Below, in pieces: positions 1 through 7,298 of a stretch of DNA of 13,118 nucleotides. Source of the stretch: Coemansia sp. RSA 922 (lineage: Eukaryota; Kickxellomycota; Kickxellomycetes; Kickxellales; Kickxellaceae). The stretch spans positions 1-13,118 of the forward strand of contig JANBQS010000716.1 of assembly GCA_027577415.1 (NCBI GenBank). The letters run 5' to 3'. How positions within the stretch are numbered: the stretch's first letter is position 1; the number at the start of each line of letters is the position of its first letter. The notes below the pieces were generated by a model, which worked only from the letters and a program-made list of their open reading frames with translations, had not been told where the DNA came from and ran no database searches. Both the position numbers and the translations under genes were made by a program.

Positions 1-1945
1 TGAAGAAACCGATGACACCACGGCTGTGGTGGTGCTTCTTCTTTGGCGAGCTGCTTTCGCCAGAGCCAGTGCTGGCGTTGGATGGCTTGGGCTCAGCGTC
101 CTCAGCAACGGTCTCTGGCCGAGACTCCTTTACATCGGCGGCGCTCTGAGCGGCCGGCTCATCAGCAACAGCAGGGCCAGCCTCTTCGGTGGCAGGCACG
201 GCTTCCTCGACAATTGGCGCAGCACCATCATCGACAACAGCAGGCGCAGTCTCCTCAGGAACAACAGCGTCCTCAACGGCGGCTGGGGCAATTTCGTCCA
301 CCATAGGTGTGGCTTCCTCAGCGACAGGACCTGTCTCTTCAACAATAGGCTCGTCTTCTGCAGCAGGCACAAGTTCCTTCTTATCCTCAATGGCAGGCGT
401 AGGCTCCTCAGCTGCAGAAGGTTCCTCAGCCACAGGCGTAGTCTGCTCAGCCTCCTTTTCCTCAACGACAGCTGGAGCAGATTCTTCTTCGGCAACATCA
501 GCAGGCGCAGGAGATTCGGCAGCTGGTGCAGCCTCCTCGACAGCCGGTGCGGATTCCTCAACCGCCGGCGCGGCTTCTTCTTCAGCAGCAACAGGAGCAG
601 TCACCTCCTCAGCGACGGGTGTTGGCTCCTTCTCAACGACAGGAGCGGTCTCCTCCACGGCAGCAGGTGCAGCCTCCTCAGCAGCAACTGGCACAGCCTC
701 TTCCACAGCAACTGGCACAATCTCTTCCGCGGCAACGGGGGCGGTCTCCTCTGCAGCAACAGACGCCGACTCCTCTTCAGCAACAGGAGCGGTTTCCGAC
801 TCGGCGACGGGAGCGGTCTCCTCTTCAACGACGGGAGCAGTCTCCTCAACGACTGGTGCGGCCTCCTCTGCAACAGCTACATCTTCAACAGCAGGAGCGC
901 TCTCTTCTTCAGCCGGCACAGCCTCTACCTCAACAGGCACAACAGCTCCTTTGGCGGTCTCAGGTAACTCCTCCTCGACAGCAGGGGCGGTCTCCTCTGC
1001 GACAGGCTCGGCCTCTTCGACAATGGGAGCAGTCTCCTCCTCAGCAACAGGCGCAGCAGACTCTTCCGCAGAAACTGGCTCCTTTTCGTCGACGACAGGA
1101 GCGGCCTCTTCGGCAAGCGGAGCCTCTTCAACAACAGGTGCAGCCTCGGGAACAGCGTCATCAGCAGACACATCGCCTATTGTACCGGTAGGCATAACAA
1201 CTTCCTCGACGGCAGGAACTGGAACAACGACGGGCTCGGGAGTAGATGGGCTCTCGACCTCGGCAGCCTTCTCCTCGGCGACATTGGCAACAGGCGACTC
1301 TTCAGCGGTTTTGTCTTGCTGAGCATCCTTCGCGACCTCGGTTTCAGCCGCAAGCTCGGGCTCCTGGATATTGGCAACAGCAAGAGGCTGAGCAGGGACA
1401 ACAGCCTCCTCGTCGGCGGCAGCGGCGGCACGCGGCTCATCAGCAGGAGCGACATCAGCTGGCTCTGAATCCGGAACCGCAGCATCTTGACCAGCTTGAG
1501 GCTCCTCGATATCAGCAGCAGGTGACGCAACTTCAGAGTTGACATCAGCAGATGGCTTCTCTTCGCTTGCATTAACGGGAGGAAGGGGGGCAGAGTCAGC
1601 CGACTTATGCACCTCAGGCAGCAATGCGTCAACAGGTTCAATAACTACTGCGGGAGTAAAGACGTTGTTCGTAATACCAGCCTCGTCAACGGCCGTCTCC
1701 GCCTTGGGATCAACTACCCATTCGCCGTCCACCTTGAACTTGTAAAAGTAGAGTGTACCAGGAAGTAGTCCATCGACAGTTGCCTCAAACTTGCCGTCCT
1801 CGCCCTTGGTCATAGGAATAGGCGACCAGTGCTCGTCAGCAGATGAACCAAACGTGCCCAAAAGCTCGACCACAGTGGCATCGTCTGCAGCCGCCAGCCG
1901 GAATACATGGCTGGTGCTAGCAGTAGTAGGGATAGTGGCAGCCAT
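1..1945 (-). CDS. Crp1/Mdg1-like protein with CBM48 (AMPK1-type glycogen-binding) domain, 3' end cut by window
   Basis: Read from the ATG at 1945 down to base 2, this frame has no stop for 648 codons, so the gene runs off the left edge. The start has A at -3 and G at +4 and follows a pyrimidine-rich leader. Residues ~11-95 look like a CBM48/AMPK1_CBM fold: VELLGTFGSS, then LYFYKFKVDGEWVVDP, then a D-E-A-G-ITNNVF ending, as in the family that includes AMPK beta and yeast Crp1 and Mdg1. Residues ~100-620 are disordered, acidic and almost wholly E, A, P and V in ~8-residue repeats. The tail turns basic (SPKKKHHHSRGVIGFF at the edge), so probably only a few residues are missing. Crp1 was described as binding cruciform DNA and Mdg1 as acting in pheromone signalling; the role here is inferred from the domain only. 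The repeat tract is unusually long compared with yeast Crp1 (about 465 residues in all). Confidence 0.75.
   Translation of the reverse strand, partial: MAATIPTTASTSHVFRLAAADDATVVELLGTFGSSADEHWSPIPMTKGEDGKFEATVDGLLPGTLYFYKFKVDGEWVVDPKAETAVDEAGITNNVFTPAVVIEPVDALLPEVHKSADSAPLPPVNASEEKPSADVNSEVASPAADIEEPQAGQDAAVPDSEPADVAPADEPRAAAAADEEAVVPAQPLAVANIQEPELAAETEVAKDAQQDKTAEESPVANVAEEKAAEVESPSTPEPVVVPVPAVEEVVMPTGTIGDVSADDAVPEAAPVVEEAPLAEEAAPVVDEKEPVSAEESAAPVAEEETAPIVEEAEPVAEETAPAVEEELPETAKGAVVPVEVEAVPAEEESAPAVEDVAVAEEAAPVVEETAPVVEEETAPVAESETAPVAEEESASVAAEETAPVAAEEIVPVAVEEAVPVAAEEAAPAAVEETAPVVEKEPTPVAEEVTAPVAAEEEAAPAVEESAPAVEEAAPAAESPAPADVAEEESAPAVVEEKEAEQTTPVAEEPSAAEEPTPAIEDKKELVPAAEDEPIVEETGPVAEEATPMVDEIAPAAVEDAVVPEETAPAVVDDGAAPIVEEAVPATEEAGPAVADEPAAQSAADVKESRPETVAEDAEPKPSNASTGSGESSSPKKKHHHSRGVIGFF
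512..866 (-). repeat. Degenerate in-frame tandem repeat, 24-nt / 8-residue period
   Basis: Within the first gene the coding strand repeats units of the form T/A-A-P-V-(V/A)-(E/A)-E-E. On the plus strand matching blocks begin at 781, 805 and 829, exactly 24 bases apart. Toward the C-terminus the period slips to 21 bases (7 residues). Weaker, less regular units (for example APVAEEE, EPVAEE) extend on both sides to about 190 and 1140. Because the units are GC-rich and in register, several long false ORFs appear on the plus strand. Confidence 0.8.
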
Positions 1946-2294
1946 TTATGTTGTAAAATAGGAAAATAGAGATAGGTGAGTAAATAGATATGTAGAACGA
2001 CGCAAATAGGATATACGCAAAATAAAAGAAAAAAGTGAAGAATAGAAGAGAGGAAGAAAAGGAGAAGAAAAATAAGAAAAAAGAGCGGCTGCTGCTGAGT
2101 TGCCTCCTTTTGTATCTGGCTGGCACGGGACTATTGGAGGAAAGCCCGCCCAGCAAATTGACGAGAAAAAAATAATAATTTGAGAATAGGTGATGCACGC
2201 CGATAGCGTGATGAAAGCCGCAAAAACATTGAGCTTGGCTTGTTTTTGTAGATCGTCAAGCTCCACATGTGAGGGCCGATCACAGCAGATTGCC
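1946..2294 (-). other. Spacer holding a candidate Ubc6 second exon, then the CBM48 gene's leader/promoter
   Basis: Read on the minus strand, 2294 to about 2150 is a candidate second exon for UBC6. In the frame set by the AG ending at 2295 it encodes a charged stretch (VELDDLQKQAKL) followed by a long hydrophobic stretch (NVFAAFITLSACITYSQII and more), which suits a C-terminal membrane anchor. The frame stays open to 1946, abutting the next ATG, so the true stop or a further intron is not clear. From ~2150 down to 1946 the sequence looks like the upstream region of the CBM48 gene: a CCAAT pentamer on the minus strand near 2130, a C/T-rich leader, and an A-rich end before the ATG. Confidence 0.45.
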
Positions 2295-2377
2295 CTTGGC
2301 CACTATACCAAACAAACAACAAAAAAGTGCTCCCCCGTTTAACTTCTCGCCATATATTTATAAAAAAAATACCTTAC
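2295..2377 (-). other. Candidate intron at the 3' end of UBC6
   Basis: The donor GTAAGG begins at 2377, overlapping the last ATG codon and the TAA stop of the visible ORF. A T-rich tract precedes two possible acceptors, TATAG ending at 2303 and CCAAG ending at 2295. Intron length would be 75 or 83 nt. Only the 2295 acceptor joins (phase 2, AT+G) to the frame with the hydrophobic segment. The 2303 acceptor has the better pyrimidine tract but gives a ~57-residue tail with no membrane segment. There is no perfect branch site; GTTAAAC lies in the middle. Confidence 0.5.
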
Positions 2378-2847
2378 ATATCATTTCCAAAGGCATTTTT
2401 AAACCAGACACTATTCCGATTAAACTCCTTTGATTTACTGGCAAACTCCCGTTTCTGCTGGTCGCTAGTGACGATACCGCCCTGCATCACCTCATCGCCG
2501 GTCATCATCGACAAAAGCCCCGTCAATATAGTCGCCACTGACCATCCAGGGTTCCACGACTGCGGATGATAGTTGCTCATCGATGTACAAATGTCCTTGT
2601 GCACTTCGAAACGCCCGTTAGGAGTAATCATCTGGATCGCTGGTGGCGCAAACGGATAATCCCTGGGAAACTTTACTTTGCCGTGGTACTCTCCACCAGC
2701 AAATGGCGTATCAGGAGGACCAGTCATTATGTAGTGCCACTCTAGAATGTCCTTGTCCAACGGCTTGGCTATAATCAAGTCTGGCGGTGACTTTTTAATC
2801 ATTAGATACTCTTTAGCAAGTCGCTTGCTAGCTGCCTTTGACGCCAT
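2374..2847 (-). CDS. UBC6: Ubiquitin-conjugating enzyme E2 of the Ubc6/UBE2J2 family (ERAD); visible ORF lacks the tail anchor
   Basis: E2 enzyme that accepts ubiquitin from E1 on a cysteine and passes it to substrates with the Doa10-type E3 in ER-associated degradation. The 157-residue frame covers the full UBC fold. Diagnostic features are ILEWHYI (34-40), TPNGRF (75-80, where most E2s have HPN), the catalytic Cys87 in DICTSMSNYHP, and the following WNPGWSV. Cys87 is at the same position as in yeast Ubc6. Known Ubc6/UBE2J2 proteins continue for ~90 more residues and end in a membrane segment. Here the ORF stops straight after the UBC fold, at a TAA lying inside a GTAAGG donor, so the real gene probably continues through an intron. 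The ATG at 2847 has A at -3 and G at +4. Mevalonate kinase ends 177 bases upstream on the same strand. Confidence 0.9.
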   Translation of the reverse strand: MASKAASKRLAKEYLMIKKSPPDLIIAKPLDKDILEWHYIMTGPPDTPFAGGEYHGKVKFPRDYPFAPPAIQMITPNGRFEVHKDICTSMSNYHPQSWNPGWSVATILTGLLSMMTGDEVMQGGIVTSDQQKREFASKSKEFNRNSVWFKNAFGNDM

Positions 2848-3024
2848 CCTTTTGTTAAGGGGTAAAAGAAGATTGTTTGATAGCAGACAAGAAAAAGAAA
2901 AAGGAGCAGAGGAAGAAAGATGGTTACCAATAGCATAAATGTGGAACTGCAGATGTATTTGACCGAAACCACCGCATAACAGAATGACCCGAGAGATTGT
3001 GGGCTAGCAGCTGATGCGGATCGC

Positions 3025-4290
3025 TTACTCTGGCTTGAGCACAGCAATAGCGGCGGCAGGCAAAGTGGCAAACCCAGCAACAGCACTGCCATATACATCG
3101 CCATCACCTCCAGCGGACGGGCGGCCATGCCGCTCAATCGTATCAGCAAGCCACTGCTCAACGGCGACTTTGCCATCTACACTACGTGCAATAGCCACGC
3201 CGCCACCACCCACAACAGTCTGATAGCAATGGAATCCCTCAGCCTCCAGCTCCCGAGCCACAACATCAACGTCGCCGCTGGCCATGCCATTAGGAATCAA
3301 CGTCAGCGCACACCCGCCACCGCCAGCTCCAGTAATCTTTGACGCCAGATTCCTCACAGCCGTAACTTCTCTGACCCGCTCCAACGACGCATGGCTCACG
3401 CCCAGCGTGGACAATAGCCCGTGGTTAATACGAATAATATCCTGCATCTGCTGCTCCAAGGTCTCCTCAGCCTCGCTAGTGCTCTGGAACAAGGAGGCAG
3501 CAGTAGTAGAAATACTATGGATGCTGTCCAGAATACCGTCTACTACGGCCGGGTACCGATCGCGCAATGCCCGGACACCAGCGACCAGCGCCTTGGTGCT
3601 CTTGGGAACATTAGTGTTAGTAATGAGTACGCGCAATGCATGAGTGCTCTCCAAGCTGACAGACGGCTCTCCCTTTACGTATTTCAGGAACCCGCCATAC
3701 GTAGCTACCGAATTATCAATACCAGACGGTGTTCCATGCGCGACCTGTTCTCCATGGAACGCCCACTGGTTAATCAACTTTTTATCGCTAGCACTGACAC
3801 CCTCCTCTTGCAATTGTCCAGTGAGTTGCAGCAAAGTCGCGGACAAGGCCACGTTAAACGCCGCCGAAGACCCGAGACCCGCACCGACTGGTAATAGAGA
3901 CCTCACGCATAGAGTAAACCCTGTGTTGCGATCGCTTTCAGCAAATATACACCCATAGAGGTACACAAATGTGAGTACTGCTGTTCGTCCAGGTCCCTCG
4001 GGGATGCTAATGGAGCTGGGAACTAGCGCCTCGACTTCGCTCGGATGCGACAAGTCGGTGCTAGAGAGCTGAGGCAAAGTGTGGATATCAAATAGGACGT
4101 CTACGCTAATGTCAGGAAGTACCATGCGCACTTTGGTATCGGTACGTGGTGTAACTAGGGCGTAGGCTCGCATGTCAAGACTGCCAGCGATAGCGGCCAT
4201 TCCGTAGACTACGGCGTGCTCGCCAAACAAAATCACTTTGCCAGGCGCGCTAACCACAAACGGCGACCAGTTCCGGTGCACAGCAACCAT
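3025..4290 (-). CDS. ERG12: Mevalonate kinase
   Basis: Phosphorylates mevalonate with ATP to 5-phosphomevalonate, an early step to isoprenoids and sterols. It is a GHMP-kinase of 421 residues (human 396, yeast about 443). Visible motifs: PGKVILFGEHAVVYG (16-30, with Lys18), the ATP-binding PVGAGLGSSAA (134-144), HGTPSGIDNSVATYGG (185-200, with catalytic Asp192), NTNVPKSTKALV (225-236), and TGAGGGGCALTL (320-331). I start it at 4290 because MVAVHRNW immediately precedes the conserved strand and the ATG has A at -3 and G at +4. The frame stays open upstream, with another in-frame ATG at 4380 that would add 30 residues. About 36 residues after the usual C-terminus (from ~386, Gly/Ala-rich, ending AVLKPE) look lineage-specific. 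No intron is needed. Divergent from the AIM19-like gene. Confidence 0.95.
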   Translation of the reverse strand: MVAVHRNWSPFVVSAPGKVILFGEHAVVYGMAAIAGSLDMRAYALVTPRTDTKVRMVLPDISVDVLFDIHTLPQLSSTDLSHPSEVEALVPSSISIPEGPGRTAVLTFVYLYGCIFAESDRNTGFTLCVRSLLPVGAGLGSSAAFNVALSATLLQLTGQLQEEGVSASDKKLINQWAFHGEQVAHGTPSGIDNSVATYGGFLKYVKGEPSVSLESTHALRVLITNTNVPKSTKALVAGVRALRDRYPAVVDGILDSIHSISTTAASLFQSTSEAEETLEQQMQDIIRINHGLLSTLGVSHASLERVREVTAVRNLASKITGAGGGGCALTLIPNGMASGDVDVVARELEAEGFHCYQTVVGGGGVAIARSVDGKVAVEQWLADTIERHGRPSAGGDGDVYGSAVAGFATLPAAAIAVLKPE

Positions 4291-4522
4291 TTTTTTAAGG
4301 AAATTAGTAGAGGATAATGAGTGCAAATTGAGTATTAAAAAAAGATGAGTTTTGAAGAAAGACAAAGTTGACAAGACCATAGGGGATCTACTAAACACCG
4401 TCGATCTGGTCCGAGTCGAGTCGAACTGGATTATCAGCAATACTTCAATGAAGTAATTCGATTCTCTTTTCTCCTTTTATTCGCATTCAAATTTTGACTT
4501 TAACTTTTATTTTATTTTAATT
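4291..4522. promoter_or_regulatory. Divergent promoter region between mevalonate kinase and the AIM19-like gene
   Basis: These 232 bases separate two start codons pointing away from each other, so they must hold both promoters and both leaders. Each side shows the C/T-rich then A/T-rich leader seen elsewhere in the window. I see no clear TATA box and no sterol-response element I could name with confidence. Confidence 0.6.
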
Positions 4523-4972
4523 ATGACGTCGGACGACAAAAACAAAAGCGGCTCTGAGCCATATGCGGCGGAGCCTCCGTCTAGCTACACCTTACACAAG
4601 GATCCGCCGCCACCACGATCCCCAGCATCCCAAACCGCGCTCCGTCTAGCCTCATCACCATACCCAGCACTTTTGCTCTCAGCGATCAACCTGGCGTCTC
4701 TCCCTAATGCCCGCAAATCCATTCGCGGCTACCCGTCAGTAATGCAGTGCAATACATACACGGCGATATTCGCCGTCGCAGCCTACGCATTAGGCACAGG
4801 TGACTCGAACAATGGATCAGGGCTGACTGCTAGTTGGTCAGCTATATGGCTGTTCTTTAATGCGCGTAATGCGTTTAAAAGCAGACAAGCGTTACCCATC
4901 GCTATGACCGGTGTTATTACAGCAGTGGGCACTTTGTATGGATATAGATTTGCGACATTGGGTCGGGATTAG
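4523..4972 (+). CDS. AIM19: Aim19-like mitochondrial membrane protein
   Basis: A 149-residue protein with a hydrophilic, Pro-rich N-terminus (1-40) and about four hydrophobic segments (~46-61, 77-92, 101-116, 123-143). SSPYPALLLSAINLASLP, the glycine motif GTGDSNNGSGLTASWS, IWLFFNARNAFKS and the final GTLYGYRF match the layout I recall for the fungal Aim19 family (altered inheritance of mitochondria): a TPYPAL-type start, a GSG-x(3)-AWS core and a LYGRRF end. Yeast Aim19 is a small mitochondrial membrane protein of unknown biochemical role, so no reaction can be given. The ATG has A at -3. Its promoter is shared with mevalonate kinase. The family call rests on remembered motif order, not on a search. 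Confidence 0.65.
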   Translation: MTSDDKNKSGSEPYAAEPPSSYTLHKDPPPPRSPASQTALRLASSPYPALLLSAINLASLPNARKSIRGYPSVMQCNTYTAIFAVAAYALGTGDSNNGSGLTASWSAIWLFFNARNAFKSRQALPIAMTGVITAVGTLYGYRFATLGRD

Positions 4973-5289
4973 CAAGTAGAAAAAAGGGGGGAGGATGTGT
5001 ACTATTGTTGTAAATGAAATAGACAAGTAAGAAACAATGGATGTCAAAAGACAATTCGTTACGCGGCTCATTTTTTGCAGTAATATCGGAAGGGTATGTC
5101 CTTCGATGCCTCCGCGTGAGAGTTACAAGTAAGTCACGCGCAATTTTTATTTCTAAAACCACAGGACAACAAGGGATAATCGTATAGATTGTACGAAATA
5201 TAAACAGGAGAAGCTATTATTTTTCAGCCAACGGCATTCTCCTTACTTTTCTTCTTCATCTTCAACTTCTTTATAATTTTGCTTTAACT
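4973..5289. other. Intergenic spacer: 3' end of AIM19-like gene and leader of the ligase gene
   Basis: 317 bases with no convincing gene. It begins with a purine-rich stretch after the AIM19 stop and ends with a pyrimidine-rich leader (CTTACTTTTCTTCTTCATC) that runs to the ligase ATG. The only ORF across it is antisense, 81 codons, and has no protein-like features. Confidence 0.6.
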
Positions 5290-6987
5290 ATGATATTCAA
5301 GAGCGTTGTCCCTACCGTCGATATTCCGGGGCTGGACCTGCCCAGATTTGTCATTGATGAGGCCAAGAAAGCTGCGCCGTCGCCAGACACAATTGCATAC
5401 TTTGACCTTGGTACTAAGGAGTCTGTCACTTTCCGTGATCTAGAGGATATGAGCCATCGGGTCGCCTCTGGACTGGTCAACCAATTGCATATCAAGCATG
5501 GCGACGTTGTGGCTATATTTGCGTCGAACCATGTTTACTATGCCTCGCTCCTCCTTGGGATAATTTCTGCAGGAGCCGTCTGTTGCACTTTGAGCAGTAC
5601 ACTTCGCGAGTCAGAGTTGGCGTACCAAATGGCGGATAGCGGCACTAGGGCCGTGTTTGTGGATGTCGCCCATTTACCGATTGTCCGTCAAGCACTAGAG
5701 CAAGGAGTGCTGAGGATTCCAGTCGAGTGCGTAATAGTTATTGACCGCGACTACTGTGGCAGTGAGCAATTCACTCGGCTTTCGCGGGTTTTATCGACAC
5801 AGTCGTACCAACCAGTCTGTATCGATAGCAAATGGGAGTCTGCGCGCACCTTAGCCATTGTCATATACTCGTCGGGGACCACTGGGCTGCCCAAGGGTGT
5901 GATGCTCAGTCACCGTAGCTTGATTGGACATTTTGTGACCCAAAGAGCGACGCTCCAGTACTTTGAAACCCAATCTATGTTGGAGGGAGCGGCTCCCAAT
6001 TTAGAGCTTGCTACTATACCACTGATGCGAACTCTGGCTATACTCCCGTTTTCGCACATATATGGACTTACCTCACTGATTACCAATTCAATCGCCTCGG
6101 GAAAGTCGCAGTACATTTTGAACAACTACTCTGTCGACAGGCTGTTATCGTCTATCCAAGACTACAAAATAGAGATTGTGTTGGTCGTTCCCTCGATTAT
6201 CAGCCAGATAGTCAAACATCGGAATCTCGATACCTACGATCTTTCTTCGTTGCGAATTATCGGCAGTGGAGCGTCACATTTGCCAAGCAGTTTGTACGAA
6301 CAGATGACTAAGCGCTTGCCGGTCCTTGTTGGAAGCGGCTATGGAATGTCGGAGACCTGTAGTGGTATCACTTTAATGGCTAGCTTCAAGTACGTTTCGG
6401 GATCAGTTGGGTTTCTTATTCCCAGAATGGAAGCCAAGATCATTGATCCGCAAAGCAAACGGTGTTTGGGGTACGGCCAGCAAGGCGAACTTTGTGTGCG
6501 TGGCGATATGGTTATGCTTGGATACTTGAATCGGATCGAGGAGACGCGCAAGGCGATAGATGACGAGGGGTTTTTGCATACTGGCGATGTCGGGTATATC
6601 AGCGAATCGAACCATGTGTTTATTACTGGCCGCCTCAAAGAACTGATCAAATACAAGGGCTTGCAAGTGCCGCCGAATGAGTTGGAGGGAATCTTGACCG
6701 AACATCCTTTGGTCATAGATGCGGGTGTTATTGGCGTCGATGACTATGAGCGTGGCACCGAGGTGCCCAAGGCATACGTCACATTGCGCGATCCCAGCAG
6801 TAGCAAAGCGCTCAGGGATCGAGTGGCTAGGGAGCTGGTGGAGTGGGTCGCCGGCCGAGTAGCACCGCACAAACGTCTGCGTGGCGGCGTGGAGATCGTC
6901 AGCGCTATTGCGCGTAACCAATCGGGAAAGATCTTGCGCACTGAGCTACACGCCAAACACTTGGCTCAGCATGGAGGCAAGCTTTAG
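5290..6987 (+). CDS. AMP-forming acyl-CoA synthetase, 4-coumarate-CoA ligase-like, possible peroxisomal protein
   Basis: A 565-residue member of the ANL (adenylate-forming) superfamily: it activates a carboxylic acid with ATP and transfers it to coenzyme A. Motifs in order: P-loop YSSGTTGLPKG (193-203), LPFSHIYGL (252-260), YGMSET (351-356), GELCVRGDMVMLGYL (399-413), TGDVGYI (431-437), the hinge GRLKELIKYKGLQV (447-460) with PPNELE after it, and catalytic Lys547 in NQSGKILRTEL. Order, spacing and length fit fungal 4CL-like / medium-chain acyl-CoA ligases (the group with yeast Pcs60), but the substrate cannot be read from sequence. The last residues, HGGKL, resemble a weak peroxisomal PTS1 signal; GKL is off the usual SKL consensus. 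The ATG at 5290 has A at -3 and is the first in the frame. No intron. Two minus-strand ORFs here are shadows. Confidence 0.9.
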   Translation: MIFKSVVPTVDIPGLDLPRFVIDEAKKAAPSPDTIAYFDLGTKESVTFRDLEDMSHRVASGLVNQLHIKHGDVVAIFASNHVYYASLLLGIISAGAVCCTLSSTLRESELAYQMADSGTRAVFVDVAHLPIVRQALEQGVLRIPVECVIVIDRDYCGSEQFTRLSRVLSTQSYQPVCIDSKWESARTLAIVIYSSGTTGLPKGVMLSHRSLIGHFVTQRATLQYFETQSMLEGAAPNLELATIPLMRTLAILPFSHIYGLTSLITNSIASGKSQYILNNYSVDRLLSSIQDYKIEIVLVVPSIISQIVKHRNLDTYDLSSLRIIGSGASHLPSSLYEQMTKRLPVLVGSGYGMSETCSGITLMASFKYVSGSVGFLIPRMEAKIIDPQSKRCLGYGQQGELCVRGDMVMLGYLNRIEETRKAIDDEGFLHTGDVGYISESNHVFITGRLKELIKYKGLQVPPNELEGILTEHPLVIDAGVIGVDDYERGTEVPKAYVTLRDPSSSKALRDRVARELVEWVAGRVAPHKRLRGGVEIVSAIARNQSGKILRTELHAKHLAQHGGKL

Positions 6988-7298
6988 ATCACAGATCAAT
7001 TTAGATTATATCAAGAGATCAATTATTTTTGGGAAAGCTGTGCCGCCCTCAAAAGCCAAAGAAAATTTTCTCTTGTGTGTACAAACAGCAAAGACAACTT
7101 ACGTAGGCGCCCTTTTTGCTATCCTCTTTTCTTTTCTTATTTATTCGTTGATTTTCTGTCTTGGTTCTCTTCTCTTCTCTTCGCTATCACTCTTTTTTTT
7201 GTTTATTTCTGCCGTCACGTACATTTTCTTTGAAAAGCCATCACCCACCACCCCCACACACCCTTCTTTTTTTCTTTTTCTAAACAAACAAATTTATC
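6988..7298. other. Intergenic spacer and pyrimidine-rich leader of the La gene
   Basis: 311 bases without a gene. From about 7110 to the La ATG the plus strand is mostly C and T (runs of TCTTTTC, TTCTCTTCTCTTC, TTTTTTT), broken by a CA/CCC-rich patch at ~7240-7262, and it closes with an A-rich stretch (AAACAAACAAATTTATC) before the ATG. This is probably the promoter and 5' UTR of a well-expressed gene. A 142-codon ORF starting inside the ligase gene runs through it but is low-complexity L/F/S sequence. Confidence 0.6.

Noticed and set aside
505..870. CRISPR-like array suggested by regular spacing
   Set aside because: There are no constant repeats with unique spacers; the period is a coding repeat of 8 residues in a eukaryotic gene.
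26..1322. Long plus-strand ORFs (313 and 377 codons) opposite the CBM48 gene, rich in S, T, A and G or R, L and S
   Set aside because: They are antisense readings of the E/A/P/V repeat, whose codons (GCN, GAR, GTN, CCN) give few stops on the other strand; they lack any domain, and the minus frame has a clear CBM48 fold.
1946..2266. Open minus frame of 106 codons as an independent small membrane protein
   Set aside because: It has no ATG (begins GTG), and its second half is simply the pyrimidine-rich leader of the next gene. Its first part is better explained as a UBC6 exon.
3284..3958. Plus-strand ORFs of 104-157 codons across mevalonate kinase
   Set aside because: Shadows of a strongly supported GHMP kinase on the other strand; no domain or sensible composition.
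6403..6921. 172-codon minus-strand ORF within the ligase gene
   Set aside because: Antisense to conserved ligase motifs, with no recognisable features.
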